The position numbers and the translations under genes are program-made. A stretch of 64,000 bases of DNA from Ulota crispa. Taxonomy: Eukaryota > Streptophyta > Bryopsida > Orthotrichales > Orthotrichaceae. Shown here piece after piece: positions 12,581 through 22,849 of the stretch. The notes under the pieces were generated by a model, which worked only from the letters and a program-made list of their open reading frames with translations, ran no database searches and had not been told where the DNA came from. Where the stretch lies: the NCBI GenBank assembly GCA_963920765.1, contig OY987252.1, positions 250,501 to 314,500 of the forward strand. The letters are read 5' to 3'. The stretch's first letter is position 1. Each line of letters opens with the position of its first letter.

Positions 12581-14361
12581 TGTACATACTCAACAAGATA
12601 GTAAAGTAGATAAAGCGGCAGAGCTAGTGCCGGTGTAGCATGTTGTGGTAGAAGCTGGAAAGTTGTCATAGAAAATACTCAGGAAGATATAGCCCGCATC
12701 TGTCCCCATCTCCAAAAACACCAAAAAAATGATAATTTAATTGGTTAGTGAGGATAGAGCAAGTGTTTACAGACTACAATCATCTTGCTATTGACATCAC
12801 CTTAGTATGAAACATGTACAACATAACAAAACTTCAACCACAAAAAGACAAGTATCATTTGAACAAGCAACTTAATTTGAACCTCTGAACTTGGCATTGT
12901 TGCTAACTTGCTAATTCTTAATAATAAGTGATTATTCAATTAACAAGATTGAAAGATCCACACATCTCTCAATTTCTAATTATCTCATGCCTTATATTAT
13001 AACCAAAAGTGTAGAACAATGTACTGTTCTAAATGGACCAAATGGAGTCAACCATTGTTATAAAAACATGATTGATTGTTAAAGGGCAGGCCCTTGTGAT
13101 TCACAAGAACAACTTTAAAAGTGATACTGTGACATGAAAAGTTATTTGAATTATTTAAATACCTTTTTACAATTTTTGACCATTAGATCTTCAAGCTAAC
13201 TATCAGAAAAATTACTCAATACTTTTCATCACATTTGACCATACAGAGTGAAAGATATATGCATTTCAAGAGTGCAAAATTGTGTTTTCATTGTACTTGA
13301 ATAAAGCCAATGTGCTAGGACTCAAAGTATTAGCAAATTCTTTTATTACACATTGCACTCAATGGATCTATGTACTACTTTGTGTTAGGTCATTGCCTAT
13401 CACAAATCTCACAAAATGGAAGTTTTCCAATAAGGAAAATGTACCCGCAAGGACTAGGAATATAGAAAGTGGCCCTTTTCTCAAAAAATTATTATTTTTA
13501 AATTAAAGAAATTATAGTTTTATCTAAAATTTACACAATGAATAGAATGCTTAGGAATTCTTTCAATAAAAAAAATACATTTCTCAAAAGAAGGTAAAAT
13601 GCTTGATATATATGCATTTTTATGTGAAAATAGTGAAGGTTGCGAGGAAATTTTCTTCATTGCTGTTACTAACTTTGTACTACCACTATTCAATTGCCAA
13701 AGATTGTAGCTTTTGACATTTATATCATCATAACCTTTTCCCAACACTTCAAAAAAATAATCAAAATTTGTACCAATGTTTAAAAATTTCACAACTAAAT
13801 GTCAAAAAATTGGATTTTTAAACAAATTTGCCTAATATTGATTTGTACCTCATAGATACATTTAGTCCTTTACAGGTTAAGTAGCACACAAGTTAGGATT
13901 AAAAAATAAAAAAGCAAGTACTCCAATTTACTTTTACTAGAACCATTTAGGGTTGACTTCTATTGGGCTAGTAGATGTATGACAGTTTGTGCAATCTTCA
14001 CAATTGCTTTGATTTTGTAGTTAATGATGGACTTTATAAATGTAATTTTTGAATTTTTTAAATTCTAGTTTTAACAATACCTTCAAATTCTTTCCCTAAT
14101 TGAACACTTTATTAATTTAACTTAAGATTCTTCTTTGTTTAAAATTATGATGTTCTATTTATTTGATGCTTCTATCATTTCATGAAAGTTTATTATTATC
14201 AAGTTTCTATTCTAGTACAACTAATTTGAATATACTGGTAGCGTTTGATTTTTTAATTTCAACAAGACTTGACATCTGTAACTATCACTTTCTAATTGAT
14301 TTAAGACCTATGTGACACATTACAACAAGTTAATTAAATAGTAGTACTATTGTAGATTACA
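12581..14361. other. AT-rich spacer with possible element ends
   Basis: No gene is supported. AGTCCTTTACAGG followed by TTAA at 13864-13880 resembles the terminus of the TTAA-target element described at 14752-15596. It may mark a strongly decayed reverse copy lying upstream, but I could not trace the opposite end. Confidence 0.35.
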
Positions 14362-15830
14362 TTTTAACCCAAGTCAAATATTCTCCAACATTCTCACACA
14401 TTTTTGGGCAAGGTACCCAAAAACTTCTTCTTTTCCACATAAAACTTTGAAATCTTCATATTTTTTATTTTTTAAGATTTCTACTATATAAGGTAATGCA
14501 AAACTTCTTATTTACTATTTGGATCTTCATTCCAAAACACATCAAAATCAATAATAAAATCAAACGTGAATTGGCAATATTTGAATCTCTACTACTTGCA
14601 AAAATATACTGAATATGCTACACCCCTTTTTTGAGTCTAAAATTTGGTTTACAAAGAACAAACATCATGCTTGACATGATGGTAATGCTTTTAGACCTTG
14701 TATAGTGTAGAATTTGTCACCAAGTGAAGTCAAAGTTTGTTGATCCACTAACCCCTAAAGGACCAATTGTCCCTATTGTCCCTATTGAAGACATTAGAAT
14801 TTTGGGCATGTATCTAAAATTTGACAAAAAATCTTTTTTTGTTGAAAATTTCATATTAGCTTGCCCCTAATAAGAGCTTCATGAAGGTTTGTTTTTTGTT
14901 TTATTTGGATTCATGGTTTGAAAGTTAGTACCACTCAAAGTTTAAAATGGGGAATCCAGGCAGCTTCAAAATTTTGCTAGAAGTGTCTATTGACATTGAG
15001 ATTTTTCACACATGTAAAGAATATTACCTTCTTTGAAGGTGTCAAAAAACAATTCTTGTCATTAGTGAAAAAAAACCGTTAATCCCAAGTCAAACATTTT
15101 TACACATTGTTGGGCAAGGTACAAAAAACTTCTTCTTTTCCACATAAAACTTAGAGATCTTCATATTTTTTACATTTTATTTTTTCTACTATAAGATGTG
15201 GTGCAAACCTTCTGACTAACTGCTTGGATTCTCATTCTAAAACATGTTTAGTTCACAATAAAATAAACGTGAAATGACAATTTTTGGACCGCGTTTAGTG
15301 CAAACTTCTAATACCAAGTGCAGTCAACATGTGTTGATTCATTCAATGCAAAGTGTGTTGATTCACTCAACGCAGGGAAGAAAATGAACCATATTCTTGA
15401 CTTCAAACATTATAATCTTCAAATTTGTGTGGTGGATTGCAGTAAAAAATATATGGTAAGTTCATATAAAAGTCTCTTTCAAGATCTTATGGTCAAAAGC
15501 CCATAATTGTACTTCAAACTAAGATTTGCTGACCACTATTTGATAGTGGCAATTATGGAGTGTTTCTTGAGGAAAAATGCCTTAGTCCTTTAGGGGCTAA
15601 ATGCAAGGAAGAAAATGAACCATTTTCTCTACTTCAAACACTATAATCTTTCAATCCGTGCGATCAAATTTAATGAAACTTTATGATTATGTTAACTAAT
15701 AGGTATTTATTAAAACCCTATGGTTATAATTGAAAAATAAAGTTTTTGTTTCCTTCCTTACTCATTGCAATAAAACCAACAGTTTTGAAGTGCGTTTGGT
15801 ATGTTATGGTCAAGGAATCTTAGAATTTAA
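14362..15830 (+). mobile_element. Decayed TTAA-target element, host of a nested copy
   Basis: Sequence at 14362-14751 and again at 15597-15830 matches consecutive parts of the same noncoding element family (compare 28000-28680 and the interior of 42600-43519). It includes a block on a failing-to-amplify theme shared by all copies: ACTTCTTCTTTTCCACATAA, then GAAGAAAATGAACC. The two parts are separated by the full-length copy at 14752-15596. Joining them restores a continuous element, so this is an older copy split by a younger one. Confidence 0.7.
14748..15600 (+). mobile_element. TTAA-target MITE, copy A (nested)
   Basis: A noncoding element of 845 bp (14752-15596) has ends CCCCTAAAGGACCAA and, reverse complemented, CCCCTAAAGGACTAA. 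Each end is flanked by CTAA (14748-14751 and 15597-15600). The interrupted host sequence reads GATCCA-CTAA-ATGCAAGG when the element is removed. Related uninterrupted DNA at 43282-43305 reads GATTCACTCAAGGCAAGG, so CTAA is a 4-bp target duplication. TTAA-like 4-bp duplications with CCC-starting termini resemble piggyBac-type insertion. No transposase is encoded. Confidence 0.82.
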
Positions 15831-15925
15831 GATAAAGATAAATAAAAATAAATTGTAAAGCTGCTTGTGAACATATATGACCCTCTGTTAGTATGGATGT
15901 TGTTACCAATTTGATTAATTACTGC

Positions 15926-16080
15926 CACTACTAAGAACCCCGCCCCTCACTTACTATTTCAAGCATTTTCGAAGTTGGTGAGTCAGTCGGATCACTAAAG
16001 ACAAGAAAAAGTACTCTTTTCCACATTTTACGTAAGTGAAAGGCGACACTTTATGTGCTTAAGGGGTTTACTTCATGAGG
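15926..16080. mobile_element. CACTA-type MITE, copy 2
   Basis: The left end CACTACTAAGAACC is well preserved, and the interior (CACTTACTATTTCAAGCATT, then AAGACAAGAAAAAGTACTC) matches copies 1 and 3. The right terminus has decayed (TTTACTTCATG instead of TTTCTTGTAGTG), so the end is approximate. Confidence 0.7.
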
Positions 16081-16656
16081 TGATCTTTCCACTGACTTTG
16101 GGATGATGTGAGCGAATCATAACGGTTCTTCAATTGCCTTCGTGCTTAAGCAATCTTTCAAGAGTGGCAAGGGCCATCAGCAAAGATTGACACTGGGAAA
16201 ATTTTGATTCTTGAGCTGGAATTTCTTGCGATTGAGAGGACTTAATCCAGAACCGAGTACTTGGTCATCGCCAGAGGTTGCTGGAGAGGCTGTAAAGCAA
16301 GAATCTTCTGGGAGAAGGTTTTGGACAAAATAGAAGGTCCCAACGAAGATCCATGGAAGAACTTGCTGGTAACAACGTCTGCAGGCCTCTGATTTTTGTC
16401 TTCACGGCGAGAGGACTCGACAGCTCCAGGATCTCATTTACTGTACTGCTGTGTGGTCTTGCGTAAGTACTGCTGTCGAGTACGCTTTGGATAAACTTAT
16501 GTTGACTTACGGCTGACTTGGATCTTGAGGACTTTTGTGCCAAGAAAAACTGTAGGCTGATTAACTATCTCCTCAGAAACCGATCCAATCTCAGCCTTTT
16601 AAAACCTAAACGTCAAAATGTGTCAATAGTGGCCGCAGTTTTCTGGCCGTATATTG
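16081..16656. other. Unassigned less AT-rich segment
   Basis: Base composition is more balanced than in the flanks, and a 92-codon minus-strand open frame occurs at 16265-16543. It is Ser-rich with no recognisable domain. It could be a decayed exon or 5' leader, but nothing supports a function. Confidence 0.3.
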
Positions 16657-17147
16657 ACAAATTTGAACATGATAAACTTCAGATTTTGAACTGACCTCCG
16701 AATGAAAGATGTTGGTTGAAGAAATGTCAATCCAAGTGTGCAAGTCTTGTTAAATTTGAACGTGTTTTTTGTATTCTACATAGAGAAATACAATCATGTA
16801 TCTACAACTCCTGACTGACGTTTAAGGGTTAAATCTTACACGTCGTATTGTGCCACTGGCAACCACATTATATTACACAATATTCTACACGTACTTAAGG
16901 GTTAAATCTTACACGTCGTATTGTGCCACTGGCAACCACATTATATTACACAATATTCTACACGTACAATGACGTATTTGAACATGATAAAGTTCAGATT
17001 TTGAAATGACCTACAATTGAAAGATGTTAGTTAAAGAATTTCCAATCCAAGGGTGTAAATCCTGCTAAATTTAAATACATATTTTATCTTCTACGTAGTG
17101 AAATACAGTCTTGTATACACGGTTCCCGACTGACGTTTAAGAGTTAC
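16657..17147 (+). repeat. Nested tandem duplications (313 bp and 73 bp)
   Basis: Two levels of duplication are present. A 73-bp unit is perfectly duplicated head to tail at 16822-16894 and 16895-16967 (starts TTAAGGGTTAAATCTTACAC, ends CTACACGTAC). Around it, 16657-16830 is repeated with divergence at 16970-17147 (TTTGAACATGATAAA...GACTGACGTTTAAG). The outer duplication is older than the inner one. No coding content was recognised. Confidence 0.9.
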
Positions 17148-17967
17148 GTAGGTTTGTAGGACACGTACTAGGGCGTATGGAAGAATTATCTTGATAGTTT
17201 GGGCATTACTAAGCACGAATTGTGAGCTTGGCTGTGAATTCTACTCTTTGAGGACTAATCTAACTATATATGTTTACTATACCTGTTGGCCGTTGTGACG
17301 CTCTTTTGAACAATTAGTGGTCTCATGCCCCCTAGAACAGTACGTAAAGTTTCTGATGTCTCAACGACGATAGACTACATATTTCATAATCTTGAGAGGC
17401 ATGGTGGTGATGCATGAGGGACTCGGTGATGTGGTTGTACTTCTTGCGAGGAAAATTTGAACTGCGTTTATCTCTGCTGTTTCGCGAGGGTGAGAGTGAT
17501 CCAGACGTGCAAAAGCCTCCACGACCAGATCTACATCCCGGAAATGAAGTGGATCCTTTCTCTCTTGTGGCCCACCCGCACCCGGCAGACATGTCAACCG
17601 GTTCCCCAATGATTCTCCTCAATTACTGTTGCTCCCATTTGCGTGTCACGTTACATTTGTGTTTGAGATACGACGTCTTCTTTGTTGGAAAGTGATCCTG
17701 CGTAGCCAATAGATAAGTTAGATAGATAGAATGTAGAACAAGAGCACCAATACAAATATAGATGCCGATTCTATTTATTTGGACTGTAGTGCCTAAGGCC
17801 CTGTACATATTCCGAACCTTCTTCGGTTCAATCATCTAAGCATTTTGTTTCATCATTCTTTGCGCGCAGGTCTTGGCACGTTGTACTATGACCTTCTTTT
17901 TGCAATCGAACTTGTTTTGATTTGTTAAAAAAATAACAAAAAACAAGAAAAAAGAGAGAAGAAGAAA
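17148..17967. other. Unassigned segment with balanced base composition
   Basis: Overlapping open frames of 70-96 codons occur on both strands around 17330-17840, none with a recognisable domain or signal. The mixed composition at 17400-17620 may reflect a decayed gene or retroelement, but I cannot identify one. Confidence 0.3.
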
Positions 17968-18221
17968 TACTAGTAGAAAATTCAGCACAAAATCAACAGA
18001 ATTTCAACCAAAAACTGTTGACTTTTTTTGTGAATTTGGTCAAGTTGATTTGGATACTTTTCTGTTGATTTTTTGTTGATTATTTACAATTTTCTGTTAA
18101 TTTGTTGTTGATTTCTACTACGTATTTTATGTTGTTCAATTCTATTTTTTTTCATTTTTAAATTTTTTTTCCATAGAATTTGTTATTATTTTACAAAAAT
18201 GTAAACTTTTTAGGGAGATGG

Positions 18222-18345
18222 GGAGCTGCCCGAACGCTCGAACAACTGCCGATAGCGGGGTTTGAACCCTCCACCTCTCCTCTCACACTTCACAACCTTA
18301 ACACATTTTCAAAACCACTAGAAAATGTGCAAATGCACATGCATA
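18222..18345 (-). mobile_element. Possible tRNA-derived SINE fragment
   Basis: On the minus strand GGAGGGTTCAAACCCCGC matches an RNA polymerase III B box in a tRNA-like setting. An A-box-like GTGTTAAGGTTGTG precedes it by about 35 nt. Full tRNA folding is not evident and no tail or target duplication was found. Confidence 0.35.
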
Positions 18346-18843
18346 CATTAGTATCTTGATTCTATTTGTACATTAAATGTTCATGTCTATAGTAATTCAG
18401 TAGACTTTGGAGGCTAATTCCGCCTATTAAAAGATTTTTTTTCAAAAAATTTAGAACTAAAAAAAGTTGGTAAATGTATTTTACTTTCACCTCTAACAAT
18501 TTTTTTTAGATTTCAATCTTTTTATCAAAAGTTATGAGCTAAAATCAGAGAAGGTGTTTAGAAATTTTAAATAAATTGTTTATTTCCATCTTTTTGATTT
18601 TGTTTATAAATTTTTTTTGGAATTCACAAATCTTATAAGGATTGTTGCAGGCAAAGGTTGGATTCATTAATAAATATTATTTAGTGTTAGTTTTTTTGTA
18701 AAAATAACCTTATTTTGTTAAAATAGCCTCTATAGTTTTATAGCTTCAAATAATATGAAGTTGTGAAAAGTTACAAAATTAAATCCTTGCAATTATAAAA
18801 TCAAAATTTTATTGACTTTTGAATAATTCTGGATATTTTGTAA

Positions 18844-19255
18844 GGGCATTAATATGTGAACCACACCCTTTGAACTACTGTACCACACCCTCGGGGAAAA
18901 TTTTAGATTTCTACCATCAAAAATTTGAGTTTGAGAATTTTGAATTCAAATTTGGACTTAGAGATCATGGTATCGTCTTGGACCATAAAAAAAGTTACAA
19001 TTCAACAATACCCAATAAAAAAACTTATCTTTTTTTACAAACAAAAATAAAATTAACAATTTTCTCCCTAACTAAACTTTTTCATTGGGTGTTGTTGAAT
19101 TGCAACTTTTTTTATGGTTCTAGACAATACCATGGTCTCTAAGTCCAATTCTAAATTCAAAATTTTCAAATTCAGCTTTTTGATGGTAGAAATCTAAAAT
19201 TTACCTCATGGTGTGGTATAGTAATTGGAAGAGTGTGGTACACATATCAATTCCC
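18844..19255. mobile_element. Fold-back element with arms of about 180 bp
   Basis: The left arm (18844 to about 19022) and right arm (about 19075-19255) are imperfect inverted copies around a loop of about 50 bp. Matching landmarks are TTTAGATTTCTACCATCAAA and GACTTAGAGA.CATGGTAT in the left arm, with their complements in the right. The whole would fold into one long hairpin. Part of the left arm and loop reads as an open frame by chance. Consistent with a fold-back transposon or long-TIR MITE nested in the CACTA-like element. Confidence 0.8.
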
Positions 19256-20104
19256 ATCTTTTAAAGCTTATAAAAATATTTTATAAGATTGTTTTTTTTT
19301 AATTCATTTGGTTAGTAATAGAAGGAAAAATACTAAAAATACCCTTTAAGTCTTTCAAAATATGAAGTTTATGCCGAAAATATATGAAACATAAAAAATA
19401 GTCTTTGTTTTTTGTAGGAATATCAATTATACTCCTATTATTTTGGAAAAATAATAAAAATGCTCTTCTATTTTGAAATGTTAAATATATCTTTGTATTA
19501 TTTGAAATGTAAAAATCACCTTTGGTTTCTTGTAAGAATTTGCATTAAACTATACACTTGGTTATCATGTAATACAAAGATATTTTTGGTACTTTTAATC
19601 CTTCAGGGACATACATGATTTCTTCAAAGAATTGAGGAGCATCTTTTATATTTGTTTGTAAAGAAATTTTGGTATTTAAAACAACAAAGTGTTGTACTTT
19701 TTATATAAAATTTTGTTGAATTAGTGAAGTTGTGTCCAAAAGTATCTAGATCAACAAAAAACTGTTGAGTTTTTTGTTATTATAGTCATGTGTTTACTTG
19801 ACTTTAAAGGTTGCTAATTTTAAATCTTACCAAATTGTGAAAAGTAAAGAAAATAAAACCAGTCAATGTACACTCAAACTTCTAAAAGATTCTTTTTTTT
19901 GAAAACTTCTTTTATTTTTTAAAACTTCAAAAAAATTTAATGAGGTCCCAAAAGGTTTTAGAATGATTTCAAAAACAAACCTAAACTATTGTGATAGTTT
20001 TTTTGAAAGTAATTTGATGATTTACAAAAAGATTCCTAAAGGAGTCTAATTCAGTCTAAGAGATTCTATTTTTATAAGTATTTTCAAATACTTTAATAAA
20101 TTCC

Positions 20105-20735
20105 ATAAAGATTTAAAAAGATTCTCAAAAATTCCAAAAAGGTTCTTGAAAATTGTTAGAGATTTTCAAAGATTTTTTGAATTTCAAAAAAGATTTTCAA
20201 AAGATTCCCAAAGATTCTCAAAGATTCTCAATTGTTTTCAAACATTCTCAAAGATTCCAAAATACTTGAAAAGATTCCCAAAGATTTCAAATGATTCTCA
20301 AAGATTCCTAAAAGATTTTCAAAGATTTTCAAAGATTTCCAAAGATTCTTGAAGATTCCAAAGAGATTCTCAAAGATTCTCAAAGATTCTCAATTGTTCT
20401 TAAACATTCTTGAAGATTCCAAAAAAACTTGAAAAGATTTTCAAAGATTCCATAAGATTCTCAAAGATTCTAAAAAGATTTTCAAAAATTCTCAAACATT
20501 CTCAATTGTTCTCAAACATTTTCAAAGATTCCAAAAAAACTTGAAAAGATTCCAAAAGATTTTCAAAGATTCATGAAGATTCCTAAAAGATTTTCAAAGA
20601 TTCTAAAATCTCAAAAAGATTCTTAAATATTCTTAAAAATCATGAAAAGATTCTCAATGATTCCCAAAAGATTCTTGAAGATTCTTAAAGATTCACAAAA
20701 AATTCCCAAAAAATCTTCAAAAGATTCCAAAATTT
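20105..20735 (+). repeat. AAAGATTCTC low-complexity repeat
   Basis: About 630 bp of degenerate AAAGATTCTC/AAAGATTCCA words, spaced about 9-15 bp apart. The frame at 20146-20352 (Phe/Lys/Arg/Ser/Asp-rich) is repeat translation, not a gene. Confidence 0.9.
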
Positions 20736-21014
20736 CTGTTGATTTAGATAATGGTGTTCAAATCAACAAAACATTTTTAGTTTTTTACAGAATTCTGTTA
20801 AATTAGTCAATTAGCGTGTGCAAGTGCCCAAATCAACAAGAAACTGTTGGTCTTCTGTTGTTTTGGAAGGAGTTTTCTACTAGTAAAAAATAAAAAGAAA
20901 CACAGCGTCTGACATGTTAAAAAAGCGTCCAATTGCATGGAAGCAGCCGGTCCAGCTCGAGTGGAATAAGGTAAAGCTTAAATGAATACTGGAAAGTCGT
21001 CCAGTGGGATTCGA

Positions 21015-21086
21015 CGAGCCACCCCACGAGCCACCCCACGAGCCACCCCACGAGTCACCCCACGAGCCACCCCACGAGCCACCCCA
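21015..21086 (+). repeat. 12-bp minisatellite, six copies
   Basis: Six tandem copies of CGAGCCACCCCA with one substitution (GTC for GCC in copy four). In one frame they would encode repeats of Ala-Thr-Pro-Arg, but no gene context supports translation. Confidence 0.92.
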
Positions 21087-21600
21087 ACCGGCAGCCCACT
21101 AGCTAATCGGGGACCGGCCCCGAGGTCGTCCGGCGCCGGCGTTTGCGACCGAACTGTCTGCCCCTAGTGGTTCTAATCCTGTGGCGGCGGAACATCATAT
21201 GGGGTCTAGGATCCCTCCTCTTCGGGTGCATCGACTCATGTACATCTCCGCGTCGATCATGAAGGTGGTGCAAGGGGGTGCCAGCTGCCCTGGTGCTCAC
21301 CGTCATCTTCATGAGCAGCATGCACACGTCTGGAATTTCGGCACGGTGAAGCAGTAACCATGCAGACTGTACAAGACCGCGTTCACATATGTGAAAGTCG
21401 CCATTTGTGGACGCCTTGTGAGGCATCTATTGTTGGCGTTGGGCAGATTCTGGGGCGTTTCCGGCTCCGGAATGGTAGGTCAAACTGCGGATGTTTGCAG
21501 CTATCAGCTTCTATTAGATTCTGAGGCTGTAATGGACTTGTTAGTAGTCGGGCGCCTTCAATGTCGGTTTACGCTCGATTTAACAGCGGAATAGGATAAA

Positions 21601-21662
21601 GCATAGGAGGCATTACCATATGGTAATGAAACAAAATTACCATATGGTAATGCCTCCTATGC
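21601..21662. repeat. Perfect 27-nt inverted repeat, 8-nt loop
   Basis: The arms at 21601-21627 and 21636-21662 are exactly complementary, with loop GAAACAAA. Each arm also contains the perfect 16-bp palindrome ATTACCATATGGTAAT, so several alternative cruciforms are possible. The lack of any mismatch marks it as recent or constrained in a region otherwise full of decay. Confidence 0.95.
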
Positions 21663-22849
21663 CCCTTATATATTCATCTATGTCTTCATCCACCGAGTAC
21701 CTGTAATACAATTAGAGGCTCTTGTCTCGACCCCTCCATGCCAGTCATTCGACCATCCTCTCTGTCTGTTACACTCTGTGCTGCTTGGTTTCTTAGTTCA
21801 GCTTGTTTTCTGCCAAAGCTCCCAATATCTCGATTGACCTGCCTGCCGAAGCTGACCCTTGTTACCAGAACTGCCTTGAATGTAGTACTTACGGTATTTG
21901 CAGACTGTTGTTGCTGACGAAGCTTGACTTGTAGGCCACAGACAAAAGAGGTCAAGACTCTTGGTCTGACTTTAATAATAACTCTATCATGTGGAGAGAC
22001 AGTGGCACTTCAACGTTCCTCATGTTCGGTGAGCTCGGCACCCTGATTTATGGGAATACATCTATTCGGCAGTGACCAACCTCAACCCCTGGATTTAGCA
22101 AGCAAGCATTATGATCCTTCCGTGACAGATCAGTAGAAGATTTTGATCTCAGTTCTCTAGTGGGGAAAATTCATCACTGTATTAAAAGATGATACTGTTT
22201 GGTGCACTCTTCTCTAATTTGGGGGAAACGACTTGCAGGGTGTCGTTGACAAGATTACGCTGGTAGTGGTGGATGTCAACCAGGCACCAGTGGAGAGATC
22301 TGTGTTCAGACTTGGTCTCAAGCAACTGTGAAAAGAAGTTGTTACTGTGAACGAGTCGAAGTAAGTATCTTTTTCTTTCCGAAATAGAACCTTCAAGAAT
22401 CAAGATCCCATCTCAAGCTTGTGGTAGCCTATCATTTGTTTCTCCTTCGCCCTATTATTTTCCAACTATGACCATTAGAGACGAAGGAAATTCAATTTTC
22501 GCTGTGTTCTATTGCAGATTGTTCGTGGGAGGTGGATGCTTACCTGAAGTTAACCTCTCCAGACCGTCAAGAAGGGGCATCTTTGGATACCAGCTGATGA
22601 CGAGGTATGGATCAGTGCTTCACTGTAACTTCTATCAAATCAATGCAGAGTAGTTACTAGGATATGTAGCTGTATGTGGAACGCCCTGTAGAAAGAGCCA
22701 CAAACAAGAATTGAGTGACAGTGAGCAAGATTACATGTTCAATATATAGTGGAGCATGATAAAAGGCTGGAAGAGGTGGAGTAGCCAATGGTTATATAAT
22801 ATTCATGGTTACATGTGTATGTAGTTTTGTATCAGGCACAGGCGGAACC

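Larger units (their letters stand above)
17968..20885. mobile_element. CACTA-like noncoding element, about 2.9 kb
   Basis: Thirteen-base inverted termini TACTAGTAGAAAA occur at 17968 and, inverted, at 20885. They are one base from the common plant CACTA terminus. Both subterminal regions carry repeated CAACAGAA/CTGTTGATT words, as expected for CACTA subterminal repeats (17990-18120 and 20735-20870). AAA lies on both outer flanks; this fits a 3-bp duplication but is weak in AT-rich DNA. The interior has no transposase and holds a SINE-like fragment, a large inverted repeat and a simple repeat. Confidence 0.65.
20886..22849. other. Upstream island without recognised gene
   Basis: Less AT-rich than the flanks. 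Short frames at 21103-21426 (minus, Arg-rich) and 21391-21594 (plus) have no recognisable domain. The 3' part (about 22400-22849) could be leader or intron of the nucleoside hydrolase gene, since TGTATCAG just before the start codon resembles a 3' splice site. Two structured repeats inside are listed separately. Confidence 0.35.

Noticed and set aside
18819-19142. 107-codon frame
   Set aside because: It runs through the left arm and loop of the fold-back element and mirrors its palindrome.
20146-20352. 68-codon Phe/Lys/Ser-rich frame
   Set aside because: Lies wholly in the AAAGATTCTC simple repeat.
20982-21167. Short protein with ATPR repeats
   Set aside because: It is the 12-bp minisatellite read in frame; no promoter, splice or homology support.
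21103-21426. Arg-rich 107-codon minus-strand frame
   Set aside because: No domain, start context or splice support; composition explains it.
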